44,298 bases of DNA from Salinisphaera hydrothermalis C41B8 (lineage in GTDB: Bacteria > Pseudomonadota > Gammaproteobacteria > Nevskiales > Salinisphaeraceae): assembly GCF_000732535.1 (NCBI RefSeq), contig NZ_APNK01000030.1, positions 1 through 44,298 on the forward strand. The letters run 5' to 3'. The notes under the pieces were generated by a model. The model did no database searches, was not told the DNA's origin, and saw nothing but the letters and a program-made list of their open reading frames with translations. Shown here one piece after another: positions 10,701 to 19,324 of the stretch. The translations under genes were made by a program, and so were the position numbers. Each line of letters starts with the position of its first letter. The first letter of the stretch is position 1.

Positions 10701-12425
10701 ATGACCGACCGTGTCCGAGGCGCCACGCCCGATGAAGCCAAACGGGAACTCTTCATCGAATGGCTCGCGCCGCTCTACGGCGACGGCGCCGCTCGCGACT
10801 GCATCGAGGCGATGACCGAATCGGCCCGCCGCCACGGCCTGCCGCGCGACACCGGCCTGGTGGTCGATCAATCGTTGAACCTGATGATCACCTACCCCGA
10901 CATCGTCCAGCGACCGGGCGAAGCGCCCCTGGCCACGCTGCGCGATTTCATTGCCCAGAACATCGGCGATGCCATCACCGCCGTGCATATCCTGCCGTTC
11001 TTTCCGCACAGTTCGGACGAAGGCTTTTCGGTGATGAACTATCGCGAGGTCAATCCCGAATTCGGCGACTGGGGCGACATTGCCGCGCTCGCCGAGGACA
11101 AGCCGCTGATGTTCGATCTCGTGCTCAACCATGCTTCGCGCAAGGGCGTTTGGTTCGCCCACTACCTCGCCGATGCCGACCCGGGCCGCGATTACTTCAT
11201 CGAAGTGGACCCGAGCGCGGACCTGCGCTCGGTGGTCCGGCCGCGGGCGACCCCGCTGCTGGCCGAGGTGGTCACGGCCCGGGGGACGAAACATCTCTGG
11301 GCGACTTTCTCGGACGACCAGATAGACCTCGACTTCGCCAATCCACAGGTACTGAACGAATTCGTCGACATCATCTTCGAATATGTCGCCCGCGGCGCAC
11401 GCCTGCTGCGCCTCGACGCCGTGGCCTTCCTGTGGAAGGAGGTCGGCACCCCCTGCATCCATCTGTGGCAGACCCATCGGGTGATCAAGTTCTTCCGCGC
11501 GGTCCTCGAGTATTACGCGCCGGGGCTGCAGCTGATCACCGAAACCAACGTCCCGCACGCCGAGAATATTTCCTATCTCACCGATGGCGATGAAGCCCAC
11601 GTCGCCTATCAGTTCGTGCTGCCGCCGCTGGCCGCTTATACCCTGCTCACCGGCGAGGCCACGCGCCTGACGGAATGGGCCTCGAGCCTGCCGCCGCTGC
11701 CGCCCGGGTGTCATTTTCTCAATTTCACCGCCAGTCACGACGGCATCGGCCTGCGCTCGGTGGAAACCATCCTGTCCGACGCCGAGCGCGATGTCCTGGT
11801 CGAGACCACGCGCGAACGCGGCGGCTTCGTCTCGACCCGCGCCATGTCGGATGGCAGCACGCGGCCCTACGAACTCAACATCACCTACTACGACCTGCTC
11901 GGCGCGCCCGCGGAACGCGACAGCACGACCCATATCGATCGATTCGTCGTCAGCCAGGCGATCGCCATGGCGCTGGCCGGCATACCGGCGCTGTATTTCC
12001 ACAGCCTGGTCGGCACCCACAACGATCTGGAAGGCGTCGAGGCCTCCGGCCACAGCCGCTCCATCAACCGGCGCCGCTACGATCTCGGCGAGATCAACTA
12101 TCAGCTCAGCATCGATTCGCCGCATGCCCGCGTGCTGGCGCGCCTCAAGCGGCTGCTGGTAGTCCGCGCTCGCCAGCCCGCGTTCCACCCCGACGCGGCC
12201 CAGTCGATCGTCGACCTGGGCCCGTCTTTGTTCGCCGTGCAGCGCACCACGCGCGATCAGACCCTCCTCGCCCTGCACAACGTCACCGACAAACCGGTGA
12301 AAGTGCCGGGCCACATGCTTCCGGAAGCGCGTGTACGCCGCAACGTAACGGCCGGCACCCAGATCAGCGGCGCCCAGCGCACGATCTCTCTGGCGCCTTA
12401 TGAAATCGCCTGGATCAGCGACTGA
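10701..12425 (+). CDS. GH13 phosphorylase, probable glucosylglycerate phosphorylase
   Basis: This protein belongs to the sucrose-phosphorylase branch of glycoside hydrolase family 13 (subfamily 18). Those enzymes use phosphate to split alpha-glucosides into glucose-1-phosphate. The expected catalytic residues are visible: nucleophile Asp239 in RLDA, acid/base Glu281 in ITETN, and Asp347 in ASHDG. Length is 574 residues from the ATG at 10701, which matches the family's N-terminus; an upstream in-frame start at 10629 adds nothing recognisable. Sequence alone does not fix the acceptor. The adjacent glucosyl-3-phosphoglycerate synthase and phosphatase genes make glucosylglycerate (known substrate of some family members, including the E. 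coli YcjM type) more likely than sucrose. CCTATT/AATAGG, an interrupted palindrome at 10524-10537, lies in the 180-bp upstream region. Confidence 0.8.
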   Translation: MTDRVRGATPDEAKRELFIEWLAPLYGDGAARDCIEAMTESARRHGLPRDTGLVVDQSLNLMITYPDIVQRPGEAPLATLRDFIAQNIGDAITAVHILPFFPHSSDEGFSVMNYREVNPEFGDWGDIAALAEDKPLMFDLVLNHASRKGVWFAHYLADADPGRDYFIEVDPSADLRSVVRPRATPLLAEVVTARGTKHLWATFSDDQIDLDFANPQVLNEFVDIIFEYVARGARLLRLDAVAFLWKEVGTPCIHLWQTHRVIKFFRAVLEYYAPGLQLITETNVPHAENISYLTDGDEAHVAYQFVLPPLAAYTLLTGEATRLTEWASSLPPLPPGCHFLNFTASHDGIGLRSVETILSDAERDVLVETTRERGGFVSTRAMSDGSTRPYELNITYYDLLGAPAERDSTTHIDRFVVSQAIAMALAGIPALYFHSLVGTHNDLEGVEASGHSRSINRRRYDLGEINYQLSIDSPHARVLARLKRLLVVRARQPAFHPDAAQSIVDLGPSLFAVQRTTRDQTLLALHNVTDKPVKVPGHMLPEARVRRNVTAGTQISGAQRTISLAPYEIAWISD

Positions 12426-12440
12426 ACGCCGCGCGGCCGA

Positions 12441-12881
12441 TCAACGAAACAGATAGGCCGCGATGAATCGTCGCTGCGGCCGATCGGGCTGACCGAGCCA
12501 GATGATCTTCGAGGATTTCGGGCCCATGGCCCGCTGGCCCTGATTGACCACGAGCGCGCCCACGGCCTGGTCGGACGACGGCGTCATCAGGCTCACCAGG
12601 CTCTCGCCGGAACAGTCGTGCGGCTTGCAGCCCGACAGCACGGCATAGTCGGCGCCTTCGATGGTGATGCGCGAAACCGGCGTCTCGGTGCCCATCGAAC
12701 TCACCCAGCCGTGTTGTGCCTGGATCGGCGCCACCAGGTTGTCGTATTGCGTCTTGAGCGCTGGCTTGCTCTTGAGGAGCTGGCTCGGATAAAGCGCATC
12801 CGAACCGGAACCGGCGGCGAAAGCGGCCGGCATCGCAAGCACGGCTCCCACAAACAGACTGGCGGACACGAAACGGCGCAT
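12441..12881 (-). CDS. ivy: Ivy-family lysozyme inhibitor, periplasmic
   Basis: Small secreted protein that by family would bind and block C-type lysozyme, protecting peptidoglycan. The diagnostic CKPHDC motif is present at residues 85-90. In E. coli Ivy this disulfide-flanked loop carries the histidine that enters the lysozyme active site. A signal peptide (MRRFVSASLFVGAVLAMPAAFA) precedes a mature part of about 124 residues. The start at 12881 is preferred because AGGAG lies six bases upstream; an in-frame start at 12908 lacks this. The gene lies 146 bp downstream of the GT81 synthase and converges with the phosphorylase gene, 15 bp away. No functional tie to osmolyte metabolism is evident. 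Confidence 0.85.
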   Translation of the reverse strand: MRRFVSASLFVGAVLAMPAAFAAGSGSDALYPSQLLKSKPALKTQYDNLVAPIQAQHGWVSSMGTETPVSRITIEGADYAVLSGCKPHDCSGESLVSLMTPSSDQAVGALVVNQGQRAMGPKSSKIIWLGQPDRPQRRFIAAYLFR

Positions 12882-13027
12882 GGGCAACTCCTGATCGACA
12901 CGATTCAATCCCGGGCTCAGTCGACGCCACGCCGCGATTCAACCGCGCGAGCGCCGGCTCGGCCCGGCTCAGGGCTCCAGAATACGCGAAGGTCCCGTCA
13001 CCGCGGACACACTCTGGCGTCCGACAC

Positions 13028-14260
13028 CTACCGACGCTTGCCGACCGCCTCGTCGTGATCGGCCTCGACGGCGTCGTAGAAGTGATCCAGAAAATCCGGA
13101 AACGCCGCGCGTACGCGATTCCAGGTCGGCATGAACGGCACCTCCATCGGATTCGCCAGGTATTCCTCGCCCGCATTGATGATGGATTCGACGAACACCT
13201 CGACCGTTTTCTCCTCCTTGTGCCGATCGAGCGTCAGGCCGTTGATCTGGGCATCGAAATAGAACCGTTCGACCGCATCGAGCGCGTTGCGCAGATACAC
13301 CGCCTTGATGGTGCGAATAGTTTCCGGATTCATGGTCACGCCGTAAGTCGCGAGCTTGCGATACAACGCCTTGGCGATGTCCGCGCTCATCTTGGCCAGG
13401 CCGTTGTTGGCCTCGTGCGTGGAGACGTCCTGATGCTTGTGATCATAGCGATCGGCGATATCCACCTGGCAGACCGCGTTCGGGCCGTAGGTGCGATGCA
13501 CTTCGGCGAGGATGCCCACCTCCAGCCCCCAGTCGCTGGGAATACGGATCGATTCGGCCACCGACGCGCTCATGGCGCACTCGCCGGACAACGGATAGCG
13601 GAAGCTGTCCATATAGTCGAGATAGTCCATATGGCCGATCACGGTGGTCAATGCGCGCAGGATCGGCGTCATGAACAGCCGCACCACCCGGCCGTTGATC
13701 GAGCCCTCGGCCACCCGTGCGTAGTAACCCTTGGCGAACTTGTAGGTAAAGTTCGGATGCACCATCGGATAGAACAGCCGCGCGAGCAGGTCGCGGCTGT
13801 AGGTACGGATATCGCAGTCGTGCATGGCGAGCACGCGCCCGCGCCCGGAGGCGAGGAAATACCCCATGCAATTCCAGACGTTCGCGCCCTTGCCCGGCCG
13901 CGCCGGCGCCAGCCCTTCGCTGTCCAGCTGGTCATAGAGCGATTGCAGGCGCGGACCGTCGTTCCAGAGCAGGCGATGGCGCGGGCCAAGGCCGCTGAAG
14001 AAATCGTGGGCATGGGCGTACTGCTCTGCGCTGGCGCCGTCCAGGCCGATGATGATCTCGGACAGATAATCGACGTCGGCCAGGGCCTCGACGATGGCCG
14101 GCAGCGCATCGCCTTCGAGTTCCGAATATAAACACGGCAGGATCAGCGACATCGGCCGCCGTCGCGAATATTTGGCGAGCTCGCTTTCCAGATCGTCGAT
14201 CGGCCGCTCGTACAGACGATGCAGCGTGGTGATGATGCCGTTCTGATGAAAATCAGCCAT
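13028..14260 (-). CDS. gpgS: Glucosyl-3-phosphoglycerate synthase (GT81)
   Basis: This cytoplasmic glycosyltransferase would transfer glucose from a nucleotide sugar to 3-phosphoglycerate, the first step of glucosylglycerate synthesis. The GT-A nucleotide-binding start SLILPCLYSELEG, the PGKGANVWN motif and the metal-binding HDCDIRTYSRDLL are in the order expected for GpgS/MpgS-like retaining enzymes. Later conserved blocks include YPLSGECAMS, DWGLEVGILAEV and HKHQD. Length is 410 residues. The start has GGAGG six bases upstream. The phosphatase gene lies 47 bp upstream on the same strand, so the pair is probably one operon. Mannosyl-3-phosphoglycerate synthase is the main alternative; the glucose-specific phosphorylase next door favours the glucosyl reading. 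Confidence 0.85.
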   Translation of the reverse strand: MADFHQNGIITTLHRLYERPIDDLESELAKYSRRRPMSLILPCLYSELEGDALPAIVEALADVDYLSEIIIGLDGASAEQYAHAHDFFSGLGPRHRLLWNDGPRLQSLYDQLDSEGLAPARPGKGANVWNCMGYFLASGRGRVLAMHDCDIRTYSRDLLARLFYPMVHPNFTYKFAKGYYARVAEGSINGRVVRLFMTPILRALTTVIGHMDYLDYMDSFRYPLSGECAMSASVAESIRIPSDWGLEVGILAEVHRTYGPNAVCQVDIADRYDHKHQDVSTHEANNGLAKMSADIAKALYRKLATYGVTMNPETIRTIKAVYLRNALDAVERFYFDAQINGLTLDRHKEEKTVEVFVESIINAGEEYLANPMEVPFMPTWNRVRAAFPDFLDHFYDAVEADHDEAVGKRR

Positions 14261-14307
14261 GCCTGTCCTCCTCGTCCGATTCGCGGCTGGGCTGGGCGCG
14301 CTGCGGA

Positions 14308-15153
14308 CTAGATTTCGTTGTTGTCGATCATCGCCTCGACGGCCGCGGCCCAGCCGGCCGGGCCGATGCCCGGCGCATGACGAATCGACCCACCCGCCGG
14401 CGCCTGATAGCTGCCGTCGGGACGAGCCACCCAGTAGCCGATGTCGGCCGCAGCCAGCATGTCGGCGTCGTTGGCAGAGTCTCCCAACGCAATCGCAAGA
14501 ATCGGGCCGTGCACCGCGGCAAAGCGCTGCTTGAGCCAGTTCAGGGCATCGCCCTTGTCGGCATGGCCGAGCAGATGCACGAAGCGCCCCCCCCGGCGGG
14601 TGGTGAATCCGGCCTCCTCGACCCGCGCGGCGAAATCCCGCTCGGCAGCCTCGCTGTCCTGCCAGAGCAAGGGCTCCGATGCATCGCGGGTCCGCGCGGC
14701 AGCCGCCGCCTCGCGATCCAGACCGGTGGCCTCGACCACATCGTCGACGGTCATATCGCCGAAACCGACGTAGCGATAGCCCTGCCTCTCGCGCAAGGCA
14801 ACGGCGAGCGCGCGCAGCTCGCGCCGGTCGGCGCCCAGCGTGCTCACGACCAGATCATCCGGATCCGGCGCGCCGGACGGCTCGAAATAGCCCCGCGGTA
14901 CCGCGACCACCCCACCGTTCTCGGCCGCGAACGGTGCGTCGTTGCCGAGCTGGCGACGTAACACCCGGATCTCGGCGGCCGTCTTGCTGGTACACAAGCA
15001 TACGGGCACCCCGCGTGCGGCCAGCGCGGCCAGCGCACCGGCCGCCGGCGACCAGTCGTAGCTGTCGTGGTCCAGCAGCGTGGCGTCGAGATCGGTAAAA
15101 ACCACGGGGTGAGCACGCGATTCGGACATACGACGAAAAAATACGGAAACCAT
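14308..15153 (-). CDS. gpgP: Glucosyl/mannosyl-3-phosphoglycerate phosphatase (HAD)
   Basis: HAD-superfamily phosphatase of the mannosyl-3-phosphoglycerate phosphatase (YedP/MpgP) type. It would remove the 3-phosphate from glucosyl-3-phosphoglycerate to release glucosylglycerate. Motif I reads FTDLDATLLD (Ala where many HADs have Gly). Motif II is the CTSKTAAEI stretch. The cap-domain region AENGGVVAVPRGYF and the motif IV region IALGDSANDADML are intact. Length is 281 residues from 15153; an ATG at 15129 (MSESRAHP) gives 273 residues and fits the family start better, but neither start has a clear ribosome-binding site. The first start lies only 9 bp from repeat copy B, so any promoter must be inside or beyond that repeat. 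Confidence 0.83.
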   Translation of the reverse strand: MVSVFFRRMSESRAHPVVFTDLDATLLDHDSYDWSPAAGALAALAARGVPVCLCTSKTAAEIRVLRRQLGNDAPFAAENGGVVAVPRGYFEPSGAPDPDDLVVSTLGADRRELRALAVALRERQGYRYVGFGDMTVDDVVEATGLDREAAAAARTRDASEPLLWQDSEAAERDFAARVEEAGFTTRRGGRFVHLLGHADKGDALNWLKQRFAAVHGPILAIALGDSANDADMLAAADIGYWVARPDGSYQAPAGGSIRHAPGIGPAGWAAAVEAMIDNNEI

Positions 15154-15162
15154 GGATTCAGT

Positions 15163-15449
15163 CTAGGGTCTGTTGAGGTTTCGTGGGAGTCCGCGCCAAG
15201 CGCTGCTTTGCGCCAAGGCGAGGCGCCAGCAAGTGCTGCGTAGTCGCTCTACACAAGCGCGCTGCAACGCGGTATTGCCGCCCATATTCCATTTTTGGGG
15301 AGCCCCTGTCCCAAAGGGTTGGGCTTCAAATCGCCTCAGCCGGCGTTGCAAATCTTGATCATGTCGCGCCACGACCGGCGACTCGCGCCTTGCCGGCCAC
15401 GATTTGCCCGCGCCAACGCGGACTCGCACGAAACCTCAACAGACCCTAG
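15163..15449 (-). repeat. Structured inverted-repeat element, copy B (inverted)
   Basis: This 287-bp element has 29-bp terminal inverted repeats with one mismatch (15163-15191 and 15421-15449); the conserved part starts AGGGTCTGTTGAGGTTTCGT. Its interior matches the reverse complement of copy A over most of its length, with a divergent centre (about 15275-15310) containing GGGGAGCCCC. Both ends are flanked by TA next to the GGG/CCC termini, consistent with a TA target duplication. It fills nearly the whole gap between the phosphatase gene (starts 15153, leftward) and the response-regulator gene (starts 15480, rightward), leaving 9 and 30 bp. Both genes must therefore be transcribed from within or across it. 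Confidence 0.85.
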
Positions 15450-15479
15450 AATCGGCGCAACAACGTCGGAATCTGCCCC

Positions 15480-16160
15480 ATGCGCATACTCGTCATCGAG
15501 GACAACGAAGACCTCGCGGCCAACATCATCGAATTTTTGTCGGTCCGGGGACATGTGGTCGACAGCGCCACCGACGGTGTCACCGGCCTTCATCTGGCCG
15601 TGGTCCACAACTTCGACGCCATCGTGCTCGATCTCATGCTGCCCGGCATCGACGGGCTCGCGCTGTGCGATCGTCTGCGCGGCGAAGCCGACAAGCAGAC
15701 CCCGATTCTGATGCTCACCGCGCGCGACACCATCGACGACAAGCTGGCCGGCTTCGCCTCCGGCGCGGACGACTACCTGATCAAGCCGTTTTCGCTGCTC
15801 GAACTGGAAGCCCGTCTGGCGGCCCTGGGCAATCGCGGGCCCCGGCGCAGTACCCACCAGCTCAAGGCCGGCGAGCTGTCGCTGAACCTCGATACCTGGC
15901 AGGCCGAACGCGAAGGCCAGCAGCTCTCGCTCACCCCCACGGCCCTGCGGTTGCTGGAGGTTCTGCTACGGGCCTCGCCGAAACTGGTTCGCCGCGCCGA
16001 ACTCGAAGCCGCGATCTGGGGCGACCATCCGCCGGACTCCGAGGCGCTACGCACGCATATTCATGCGCTGCGGGCGGCAATCGACAAACCGTTCGCCAAG
16101 GCCATGCTGCAGACCGTGCCGACCATGGGATACCGGCTGATCGATCCGGATGGCTCCTAG
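15480..16160 (+). CDS. OmpR-family response regulator
   Basis: DNA-binding response regulator of 226 residues. The receiver domain (about 1-120) has the acidic pocket EDNED at 7-11, phospho-acceptor Asp51 in LDLMLPG, the conserved LTARD threonine, and the lysine in IKPFS. A winged-helix output domain (about 130-222) follows, with the typical LTPTALRLLEVLLRASPKLV and TVPTMGYRLI segments. The stop overlaps the start of the kinase gene by 11 bp, so the two are co-translated. The target genes are unknown. Only 30 bp separate it from repeat copy B, beyond which the glucosylglycerate synthesis genes diverge, so they are natural but unproven targets. Confidence 0.9.
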   Translation: MRILVIEDNEDLAANIIEFLSVRGHVVDSATDGVTGLHLAVVHNFDAIVLDLMLPGIDGLALCDRLRGEADKQTPILMLTARDTIDDKLAGFASGADDYLIKPFSLLELEARLAALGNRGPRRSTHQLKAGELSLNLDTWQAEREGQQLSLTPTALRLLEVLLRASPKLVRRAELEAAIWGDHPPDSEALRTHIHALRAAIDKPFAKAMLQTVPTMGYRLIDPDGS

Positions 16161-17442
16161 ACACAGACTGCGCCGGCTGCTTCGAACGCCCTGGGACAGC
16201 CTGCAGTTCCGCGTGGCGTTTGCACTGGCGATGTTCGTGGCGGTCGTGGTGAGCACCGTCATGCTGGCGCTGTTCACCATCAACACGCGTCTCAAGACCG
16301 ATCTGCTCAACGCCATCGTGGCCAACGAGATGTCGGAACTGGTCGAGGATTATCCGACCCAGGGCGCGGACGCGATCCCGCACTCGGCCAATCTGATCGG
16401 CTATGTCGTAACGCCGGCCCAGCGCAACCAACTGCCCGAGCCACTGCGCGGGCTGGGGCCGAACGTCAAGGGCGTCACGCTGACGTACAACAACCACACC
16501 TATCGGGTGGGCACGCACGCGCTCGGCGATAATAAACAGGTGTATCTCGCCTACGACATCACGGCGATCGAGAGTCGCGAGTCGTTGTTCAAGCTGATCG
16601 CCATCGTGGCCGCGATCCTGGTTCTGATCCTGGCCGTGCCGCTGGGCGCCTGGATCGCCCGCATCAGCCTCAAGCCCATCAACGCCCTCGCCGAACATGT
16701 GGCCAACCTGCATCCCGGTGAACGCACCGCCCGGCTGGCCGAACAATTCGAGCATTACGAAGTCGGCGTGATCGCCCACGCGTTTGATCGTTTCATGAGC
16801 CGGCTGGATGAATTCGTCGAACGCGAGCGCAGCTTCACCGCAGACGCCAGCCATGAACTCCGTACGCCGCTGGCCGTGATTCAGGGCGCGGTCGAGGTCC
16901 TGCAACAGGACCCGAAGCTTGTCGAAAGCGGGCCGCTGACGCGCATCGATCGAGCCTCGCACCAGATGGCCGAGCTGATCGAGGCCTTGTTGTTCCTGGC
17001 CCGCGATGAACAGGCCGAGGCCGATGGCGCCGCGCCGTCGTGCCGGGCCGACCAGGTCGTCAGCGAAGTAGTGGATGCCTATCGCCCGCTCATGGCGCGC
17101 AAAACGGTCGAAGTCAGCGCGCTCGACCCCTGCGAGATCGGCGCGCCGCGCATCGCGCTTGTCATCGCCTTCGGCAATCTACTGCGTAACGCCTTGCGCC
17201 ACGGGGGCGACGAGATCCGCGTCACCCTGGCCGATCGACGCCTGACGGTCGCCGACAACGGCGACGGTATGACCACCGAAGAACTACAGCACGCCTTCGA
17301 ACGGGGTTATCGCTCGGGCCCGGGCGCCGGGCTCGGCCTTGGGCTGTATCTGGTCAAGCGCGTGGCCGACCGCTACGACTGGCGCATCCGCTTGGCCAGT
17401 CGGCCCGAGGAAGGCACCCGAATCGAACTGCAGCTCGCCTGA
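16150..17442 (+). CDS. Membrane sensor histidine kinase
   Basis: Inner-membrane sensor, 430 residues. Two membrane spans (about 21-45 and 152-173) enclose a periplasmic sensor region of about 105 residues with no domain I can name. A HAMP-like linker (about 174-226) follows. The dimerisation/phospho-acceptor helix has His235 in SHELRTPL. The catalytic ATPase domain shows the N box NLLRNALRHGG, the G1 box VADNGDGM and the G2 box GLGLGLYLVKR. It overlaps the response-regulator gene by 11 bp and would phosphorylate it. The stimulus is unknown; envelope or osmotic stress is a guess from the neighbourhood. About 137 bp without a gene separate it from the next gene. Confidence 0.9.
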   Translation: MAPRHRLRRLLRTPWDSLQFRVAFALAMFVAVVVSTVMLALFTINTRLKTDLLNAIVANEMSELVEDYPTQGADAIPHSANLIGYVVTPAQRNQLPEPLRGLGPNVKGVTLTYNNHTYRVGTHALGDNKQVYLAYDITAIESRESLFKLIAIVAAILVLILAVPLGAWIARISLKPINALAEHVANLHPGERTARLAEQFEHYEVGVIAHAFDRFMSRLDEFVERERSFTADASHELRTPLAVIQGAVEVLQQDPKLVESGPLTRIDRASHQMAELIEALLFLARDEQAEADGAAPSCRADQVVSEVVDAYRPLMARKTVEVSALDPCEIGAPRIALVIAFGNLLRNALRHGGDEIRVTLADRRLTVADNGDGMTTEELQHAFERGYRSGPGAGLGLGLYLVKRVADRYDWRIRLASRPEEGTRIELQLA

Positions 17443-17579
17443 ATCGCCGGGCGCGGCCCGTCGGTGTTTGTCGCGATCGACGCCGGATGCGGCCCGGTTT
17501 AATCTCGGCTTGATATATTGCTGACAGCGTATGCAGGCGGCGCTGGGCATCCTACGTTTTTTCCCGATCAGAACGACCC

Positions 17580-18698
17580 GTGAGCCAGAAGCGCGCAGCA
17601 CAATCCGCAGGTTTCGGCGCGGCCGGCAAGCGCTGGCGGCGCAACAATCGCCGTCGTTTCAATCGTTTCCTGGCGCGTCTGCTGGGCACGCCGGAAGCCC
17701 GCCGTCGCCCGCTGGCACCCGATACCCGTCGCATTCTCGTAGTACGGCTCAATAAGCGGCTCGGCAATATCCTGTTTCTGACCCCGATGCTGCGCAGTCT
17801 CGCGGCAACCCTGCCCGAGGCGCGCATCGACGTGGTCATCCAGAGCCCGGCCCAGGCTCGACTGCTCCAGAGCTTGCCCGGCATCGGCCGGATCTGGATT
17901 CAGGAGAACCGCGTGTTAGCGGTGCTGCGCCTGCTGCGCAACCTGCGCGCCCAACGCTACGATCTCGTCATCGACCCCACCGGCAACTCGGCGAGCAACC
18001 GCATCGGCGTGGCCCTGGTCCGCACCCGCCAGCGCATGGGGTTCGCCAAGACCGACCAGTGGCTGCCGCTTACGCATGCATCGGGCAAAACCAAGAGTCG
18101 CCACCAGGCGTTACAGGCGGTGGAATTGTTGACCGGCTCGATCTCGGAACCGCCGGTCACCACCTTCGATACGCTGGCCGTGTTTCCCGATGCCGACGAC
18201 CAGCGCGCCGCCGACGCACGCTGGCAGGCGGTGCTCGGCGCGCGGGCCCACGGCGCGCCGGTCATCGGTTTTTTCAGCCGCGCGACCGGACGCAAGGCGC
18301 TGCCGCGTCATTGGTGGCAAGCCTGGATCCTGGAAGTGCGTCGCACCGTACCGCAGGCCGTCCTGCTCGAGATATTACCGAGCGAGGATGCCGCGCCCGT
18401 GGTGCCTGAAATCGCGCATGTCGCGATCAAGCCGTTGACCGAGCTGGCCGCGCTGATGTCGCGCCTGGATCAGTTCGTTGCCGCCGACAGCGGCCCCATG
18501 CATCTGGCCGCGGCCTCGGGCACCCCTGTGATCGGCCTGTTCCGGGCGACCCTGCCGAGCGACTACGCGCCGCTGGGTCAGGACTGCGAAACCGTCGACG
18601 GCGATGGGCTCAAGCCGGAGCACGTGGCAGCCCGGCTGTCCGAGCGCCTGGCCCGGCGCGAACGCGCCCATCCACGGTTCAGCGGATTGCGCTCGTAA
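17580..18698 (+). CDS. GT9 glycosyltransferase (heptosyltransferase-like)
   Basis: Glycosyltransferase family 9 protein, related to the enzymes that add heptose to the lipopolysaccharide inner core. The N-terminal domain starts at about residue 50 with ILVVRLNKRLGNILFLTPML, the acceptor-binding GT-B fold of WaaC/WaaF/WaaQ. The C-terminal donor-binding motif FVAADSGPMHLAAASGTPVIG is intact. A basic stretch of about 45 residues (rich in Arg) precedes the fold and may touch the membrane. The only sensible start is GTG at 17580; it lacks a strong ribosome-binding site. AT-rich sequence around 17508-17520 (TTGATATATTG) could hold a promoter. The 3' end overlaps the oppositely oriented cyclotransferase-like gene by 20 bp. 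The exact sugar is unknown. Confidence 0.8.
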   Translation: MSQKRAAQSAGFGAAGKRWRRNNRRRFNRFLARLLGTPEARRRPLAPDTRRILVVRLNKRLGNILFLTPMLRSLAATLPEARIDVVIQSPAQARLLQSLPGIGRIWIQENRVLAVLRLLRNLRAQRYDLVIDPTGNSASNRIGVALVRTRQRMGFAKTDQWLPLTHASGKTKSRHQALQAVELLTGSISEPPVTTFDTLAVFPDADDQRAADARWQAVLGARAHGAPVIGFFSRATGRKALPRHWWQAWILEVRRTVPQAVLLEILPSEDAAPVVPEIAHVAIKPLTELAALMSRLDQFVAADSGPMHLAAASGTPVIGLFRATLPSDYAPLGQDCETVDGDGLKPEHVAARLSERLARRERAHPRFSGLRS

Positions 18699-19200
18699 CG
18701 TTTGCAGGGATCTCGTCGAGAATCACTCGATTCTCGGCGGCACGCTCGGCATTCGGATCGGGGACGGTCGGGACCTTGGCCAACCCGTCGATCCAATGCG
18801 GCGGCAGCCCGTGCTCGGCGGCGCCGGTCACGACGAAATCGCGATACCAGTCGAACGGCGTGAGCGCATCGTCGAGCCAGTCAGCGCGGCCACGATAGAT
18901 CGCCGCGGTGGCCTGCCCCGTAGCATGGCCCGTGGTCAGCTCGAGAAAATCGTAGGCCGGCCCCTCGGCGGCATGCAACCGATCCAGTCGCGCCGGGTCC
19001 AGTTCGAACAGCACGCCGTATACCCGGTCGCCCGGATCGCCGGTTTCCACCACATTGCACTTGCCCGACCCATCATTGCCCACCAGGTGCCAGTGCAGTC
19101 GATGACCTGACAGCCAGGCCGGCCCGACCGGGGCAACGCTGGGCACGCGCCGGGCCAGACGGGCAGTACACATGTTTGAACCGTAGGCGAAGTAATACAT
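18679..19200 (-). CDS. Gamma-glutamylcyclotransferase-like protein
   Basis: Protein of 173 residues with the AIG2/GGCT fold. The N-terminal YYFAYGSNM forms the substrate-binding loop, and the glutamate in HAAEGPAYDF fits the catalytic acid of gamma-glutamylcyclotransferases, which release 5-oxoproline from gamma-glutamyl amino acids. Many bacterial homologues are uncharacterised, so the exact substrate is open. It is transcribed leftwards, diverging from glycerate kinase with 124 bp between starts, and its last 20 bp overlap the end of the GT9 gene. Confidence 0.82.
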   Translation of the reverse strand: MYYFAYGSNMCTARLARRVPSVAPVGPAWLSGHRLHWHLVGNDGSGKCNVVETGDPGDRVYGVLFELDPARLDRLHAAEGPAYDFLELTTGHATGQATAAIYRGRADWLDDALTPFDWYRDFVVTGAAEHGLPPHWIDGLAKVPTVPDPNAERAAENRVILDEIPANVTSAIR

Positions 19201-19324
19201 GACGAGTGTCGATTGAGGCCAGTATCCGGCCGATGTCGTAGGATGAGGTAAACCCTACACCAAACCACACGCCGACCCGGGACCACTGTGATTGCAGCAG
19301 CCTCGCCGGCGAAAGAGATCAGGT

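Noticed and set aside
10683-12314. 543-codon frame opposite the GH13 phosphorylase gene
   Set aside because: Antisense shadow of a gene with intact catalytic residues.
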